DNA from: Roseburia sp.
Lineage (GTDB): Bacteria > Bacillota > Clostridia > Lachnospirales > Lachnospiraceae
DNA length: 46,802 nucleotides
Assembly (NCBI GenBank): GCA_023664685.1
Contig: JAMPFC010000001.1
Span: forward strand, 60,869 to 107,670
Direction of reading: 5' to 3'
Made by a program: the position numbers and the translations under genes. The notes under the pieces are model-generated. The model was not told where the DNA came from. It did no database searches and saw only the letters and a list, made by a program, of their open reading frames with translations. Position 1 is the first letter of the stretch; each line of letters starts with the position of its first letter. Positions 43,784 to 46,802 of the stretch are shown piece after piece.

Positions 43784-44854
43784 ATGCGGATCATACAGAT
43801 ACTTCCGACAATATCATTTGGAGATGCTGTGGGGAATGATGTTTTAACATTGAAGAAATTATTGGAAGAACATGGCTTTTCGGTAGAGATTTATGCGGAA
43901 AATATTGATCCGAGACTGCCGCAAGGAACGGCGAAGAACATTAGTGAGTTTCAGGAGCGACCGGAGGATATCATTTTATATCATTTGGCAATAGGAACAA
44001 GGTTGAATGAGTGGATAAGGACGGTACGGTGCCGGAAGATAATGAGATATCATAATATTACGCCATATCATTTCTTTGATGGATATTGCGCAGTAACTCT
44101 AGAAGCGTGCCAGAATGGTCAGGAGCAGATGAAAAAACTGCAGGATACATTTGAACTGGTGTTGGCAGATTCAGAATTTAATAAAAAAGATCTCGAGAAA
44201 GCCGGCTATCGTTGTCCGATCATAGTACTTCCAATTTTGATCCCGTTTGAGGATTATCTTAAAAAACCAAACCGGTCTGTAGTGGAAAGATATAAGGATG
44301 ATTTTGTGAACCTTGCATTTATAGGCAGAATTGCACCAAATAAGTGTCAGCAGGATATCATTCATGCATTTTACCTGTATCATAAATACTATAATCCAAA
44401 ATCCCGGTTGTTTTTAGTTGGCTCCTATACAGGAATGGAGCGTTATTATCAACGTCTTTTAGATTATACAAAAAGGTTGGGAGCTAAAGATGTTATATTT
44501 ACCGGGCATATTAAGTTTGATGAGATCTTGGCTTATTATAAACTTTCTGACGTATTTGTATGTATGAGTGAACATGAAGGATTTTGTGTTCCCCTTGTTG
44601 AAGCCATGTATTTTAATGTTCCGATACTTGCATATGATGCATGTGCGGTTAAAGATACTTTGGGAGGGGGAGGCTTATTATTAAAGGACAAGAGTGCATT
44701 AGAATCTGCTGCTTTGATTGATCATTTGATCCAACACGAAAAACTTCGTGATGAAATTATAGAAAATCAAAGAGAGAGATTGATGGATTTTTCGTATGAG
44801 ATGATAGGAAACCAATTTTTGAAAATAATCAAGGATTTTATTAAAGAAAGATGA
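43784..44854 (+). CDS. Glycosyltransferase family 4 protein
   Basis: A 356-residue GT4 enzyme with GGAGG-type sequence overlapping the previous stop. The N-terminus RIIQILPTISFGDAVGNDV and the donor domain phrases LAFIGRIAPNKCQQDIIHAF and MSEHEGFCVPLVEAMYFNVP (E-x7-E) place it in the family. LVLADSEFNKKDLEKAGY is a conserved acceptor-domain motif. The linkage and sugar are unknown. The gene is AT-rich relative to the earlier part of the cluster. Confidence 0.9.
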   Translation: MRIIQILPTISFGDAVGNDVLTLKKLLEEHGFSVEIYAENIDPRLPQGTAKNISEFQERPEDIILYHLAIGTRLNEWIRTVRCRKIMRYHNITPYHFFDGYCAVTLEACQNGQEQMKKLQDTFELVLADSEFNKKDLEKAGYRCPIIVLPILIPFEDYLKKPNRSVVERYKDDFVNLAFIGRIAPNKCQQDIIHAFYLYHKYYNPKSRLFLVGSYTGMERYYQRLLDYTKRLGAKDVIFTGHIKFDEILAYYKLSDVFVCMSEHEGFCVPLVEAMYFNVPILAYDACAVKDTLGGGGLLLKDKSALESAALIDHLIQHEKLRDEIIENQRERLMDFSYEMIGNQFLKIIKDFIKER

Positions 44855-44879
44855 TGAGGGAATACATGGAGGTCGGGAA

Positions 44880-46064
44880 ATGCTAACAATAGATAAGAAA
44901 ATATGTTTTGTTGTTCAAAGGTATGGATTAGAGGTAAATGGTGGGGCAGAACTTTTATGTCGGCAAATGGCAGAGAGGATGGTAGCCAGATGTTCGGAAG
45001 TACATGTCCTTACTACCAAGGCAATTGATTATATTACATGGAAAAATGAGTATGCAGATGATGAAGAAGTTATTAACCAAGTCGAGGTTCATCGCTTTAA
45101 AGTAGCACATCCGAGGAATAAAAAAGAATTTGATGAAATCAATTTAAAATTGATTCATGGAATGTTAAAAATGGAAGAGGAAGATGAATGGATGGAGAAG
45201 CAGGGACCTGCGACACCGGAATTGATCCAGTATTTGACCGAGCATGCTTCAGAATACGATATTTTTATCTTTTTTACTTATCTGTATTATACAACAGTGA
45301 TGGGACTTCCGATAGTATGTGATAAGGCGATTTTAGTGCCTACTGTTCATGATGAACCAGCACTCAAAATGAGGATATTTGATGATGTTTTTTTAAAACC
45401 AAGAGGTTTTGTATTTAATACGGAAGAGGAGCAAAAATTGACACACGAAAGATATCATAATGCTTATATCCCTAATGTACTGGGAGGAGCCGGTGTTGAA
45501 TTGCCTGCAGATATCAGTGGCAAACGCTTTTGTGATAAATATAATTTAAAACGCTATATCGTTTATGTGGGGCGTATTGATGAAGAGAAAGGCTGTAATC
45601 AGTTGTTTCGCTATTTTTTAGAATATAAGAAACGGAATAAAATGGATCTTTGTCTTGTTCTTATGGGAAAACCAGTCATAGATATTCCTCAGGATGATTC
45701 GATTATCAGTCTGGGGTTTGTGGATGATCAGGATAAATTTGATGGGATGGCGGGTGCAGAGCTTTTAGTGCTTCCTTCTGAATTTGAGAGTCTGTCGATG
45801 GTGGTTCTTGAAGCAATGAGTGTCCGTACTCCGGTTATGGTGTATGGAAAATGTCCTGTTCTGAGAGGGCATTGTATAAAAAGTAATGGAGCATTTTTTT
45901 ATAATAATTTTTTTGAGTTTGAGGGTCAGATTAATTATCTATTAGGTCATGAGGAGGAAAAAGGGGTGATGATTCAGAATGCTTATCAGTATGTGCAGGA
46001 ACATTACCAATGGGATGTGATATTGGATCGTTTGGTTAAAATGATCATGGATGTATCGAATTAA
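44880..46064 (+). CDS. Glycosyltransferase family 4 protein
   Basis: A 394-residue GT4-like enzyme starting behind ATGGAGG. The N-terminal VNGGAELLCRQMAERM is a classic glycine loop of the acceptor domain. The donor domain has YVGRIDEEKGCNQLF and the E-x7-E motif in FESLSMVVLEAMSVRTPV. It is the last gene of the glycan operon in the window. No strong terminator follows it. Confidence 0.88.
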   Translation: MLTIDKKICFVVQRYGLEVNGGAELLCRQMAERMVARCSEVHVLTTKAIDYITWKNEYADDEEVINQVEVHRFKVAHPRNKKEFDEINLKLIHGMLKMEEEDEWMEKQGPATPELIQYLTEHASEYDIFIFFTYLYYTTVMGLPIVCDKAILVPTVHDEPALKMRIFDDVFLKPRGFVFNTEEEQKLTHERYHNAYIPNVLGGAGVELPADISGKRFCDKYNLKRYIVYVGRIDEEKGCNQLFRYFLEYKKRNKMDLCLVLMGKPVIDIPQDDSIISLGFVDDQDKFDGMAGAELLVLPSEFESLSMVVLEAMSVRTPVMVYGKCPVLRGHCIKSNGAFFYNNFFEFEGQINYLLGHEEEKGVMIQNAYQYVQEHYQWDVILDRLVKMIMDVSN

Positions 46065-46158
46065 GTGTGTGAGTGTATTTAAGGTTAAGTATCTACGAAG
46101 ATGCTGTTTTTATAGATAGGCGGATAGAATAAAAGTATTAAAAAAAAATAAAAAACAC

Positions 46159-46187
46159 TTGCATTTCATGGTAAACTATAGTATAGT
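46159..46187 (+). promoter_or_regulatory. Promoter of the right-hand Rpn gene
   Basis: TTGCAT at 46159-46164, a 17-nt spacer and TATAGT at 46182-46187. It predicts a leader of about 236 nt before the Rpn start. Confidence 0.7.
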
Positions 46188-46193
46188 ATCTTT

Positions 46194-46429
46194 AAAACAA
46201 GGAATCTTAAATCTGAGCGGATAGACAAACCGCATCTTGATAGCTGCTAACAGCTTTTTGAAATATGGACTCTTGCTTGACAATCCAAAGAATGAATAAC
46301 AAGGCAGGAGTTCATGGGAAAGCAACATTGACCATGTCATCAGTAGGATTCATGATTTGTGATCATGGATGCTGGTACTGATCGGTTAGTACAAATCCTG
46401 ACTTCTGCCGGAAGTATGGGAGGAATGAG
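46194..46429 (+). promoter_or_regulatory. Long structured leader of the Rpn gene
   Basis: The stretch has no convincing ORF but several dyads: GCGG/CCGC (46217-46233), AGCTG-CTAA-CAGCT followed by TTTT (46242-46259), and ATCAGTA/TACTGAT (46339-46345 with 46376-46382) enclosing CATGAT-TTGTG-ATCATG (46351-46367). A GGGAGGAATGAG ribosome binding site lies at its end. From 46065 to 46158 only AT-rich sequence is seen. Confidence 0.4.
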
Positions 46430-46802
46430 ATGACGGAAGAAAAAGAAATAAGAGAAAAGGAAGTTTCAGACATTCGTGTAGTGAGGAACCACAAAGATAC
46501 GGTGTTCCGTATGCTGTTCAGGGATAAGGAAAAGCTATTATCCCTTTTTAACGCAGTAAATGGCACGGCTTATGAGAATCTGGAAGAACTGCAGATCAAT
46601 GTGTTGGAAAACGCCCTGTATATGAACATGAAGAATGATATCCTATTTACCGTGCATGTTTTTTGCACATGACAAGTTGCGGAGCAACTTGCATGGCTCA
46701 GCTTTGCTGAGACTATTCTATCTTGTGTGTTGGATGCCCGGTTAAATCTGTATGAACATCAGTCTACAGTCAATCCGAACATGCCATTGCGTGATCTGTT
46801 CT
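46430..46802 (+). pseudogene. Rpn family gene, interrupted and cut by the window edge
   Basis: The N-terminus VVRNHKDTVFRMLFRDKEKLLSLFNAVNGT and NALYMNMKNDI is a typical Rpn / PD-(D/E)XK transposase-like start. An in-frame TGA occurs at 46670-46672, but the same frame stays open afterwards and resumes family sequence as LDARLNLYEHQSTVNPNMPLRDLF to the window end. The intervening ~75 nt (46655-46729) do not belong to the family and are palindromic. So an intact Rpn gene appears to have been interrupted by a small insertion that kept the frame but brought a stop. Confidence 0.75.
46655..46729 (+). mobile_element. Small palindromic insertion inside the Rpn gene
   Basis: It contains two adjacent perfect hairpins: CAAGTTGC-GGA-GCAACTTG (46673-46691) and CTCAGC-TTT-GCTGAG (46697-46711). 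The length between matching GTG codons is 75 nt, a multiple of three. The boundaries are approximate because the uninterrupted gene is not available. It resembles REP- or RPE-like miniature palindromic elements and encodes no transposase. Confidence 0.55.

Noticed and set aside
1..46802. tRNA, rRNA genes or a replication/attachment site
   Set aside because: No tRNA cloverleaf, rRNA sequence, integrase gene or direct-repeat attachment pair could be found by reading both strands.

Overview
The window looks like a chromosomal segment of a Lachnospiraceae-type gut clostridium (Firmicutes, Clostridia). The evidence is the gene order rpmE - DUF1385 - prmC - prfA, DUF4364 and TIGR01212 family genes, Rpn-family genes at both edges, strong GGAGG-type ribosome binding sites, and many near-consensus sigma-A promoters (TTGACN/TTGCAN, 16-17 nt, TATAAT). 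No rRNA, tRNA, CRISPR array or complete insertion sequence was seen.

Layout. 1-770: 3' end of an Rpn (PD-(D/E)XK recombinase-type) gene followed by a duplicated, diverged copy of its tail. 1006-2032: an AT-rich three-gene module of unknown function with its own promoter. 2157-5622: a heterodimeric ABC exporter whose nucleotide-binding sites are asymmetrically degenerate. 5755-12761: sulfur, sugar and metal genes. These are an Rrf2 regulator with cysK; araD overlapping a PD-(D/E)XK-like gene; a CadC-like repressor with a split heavy-metal exporter (separate HMA protein and P1B ATPase) under a perfect 38-bp palindromic operator; and metY. 12796-15707: a terminator, a strong promoter, an approximately 200-nt structured leader of unknown class, and a secreted leucine-rich-repeat protein. 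15708-18832 (minus strand): malic enzyme, a TIGR01212 radical SAM protein, DUF4364 and a double zinc-ribbon protein. 19005-25477: a UDP-sugar pyrophosphorylase-like gene, rho with an Asn-rich insertion, rpmE, DUF1385, prmC and prfA. 25501-30982: a secreted Ig-like protein, glycogen phosphorylase, and, divergently, an intracellular subtilisin with a DUF3892 protein.

31227-35307 is an AT-rich three-gene operon: a phosphoribosyltransferase-like protein, an ORC/CDC6-like AAA ATPase and an unrecognised Rossmann-like protein. The overlapping genes, accessory composition and recognisable conflict-type families make it the best candidate here for a little-described defence or stress system. It abuts a surface-glycan cluster at 35295-46064: a duplicated DUF6270 protein, four GT4 glycosyltransferases, a Wzm/Wzt-like exporter with a C-terminal cargo-binding domain, a coiled-coil zinc-ribbon methyltransferase, and a small protein sharing its amphipathic anchor motif. 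The glycan is probably made on the inner membrane face, capped or methylated, recognised by the Wzt-like domain and exported. The window ends in an Rpn gene with a long structured leader, interrupted by an in-frame 75-bp palindromic insertion carrying a stop codon.

All family assignments were made by reading motifs by eye. No alignment or database search was run.
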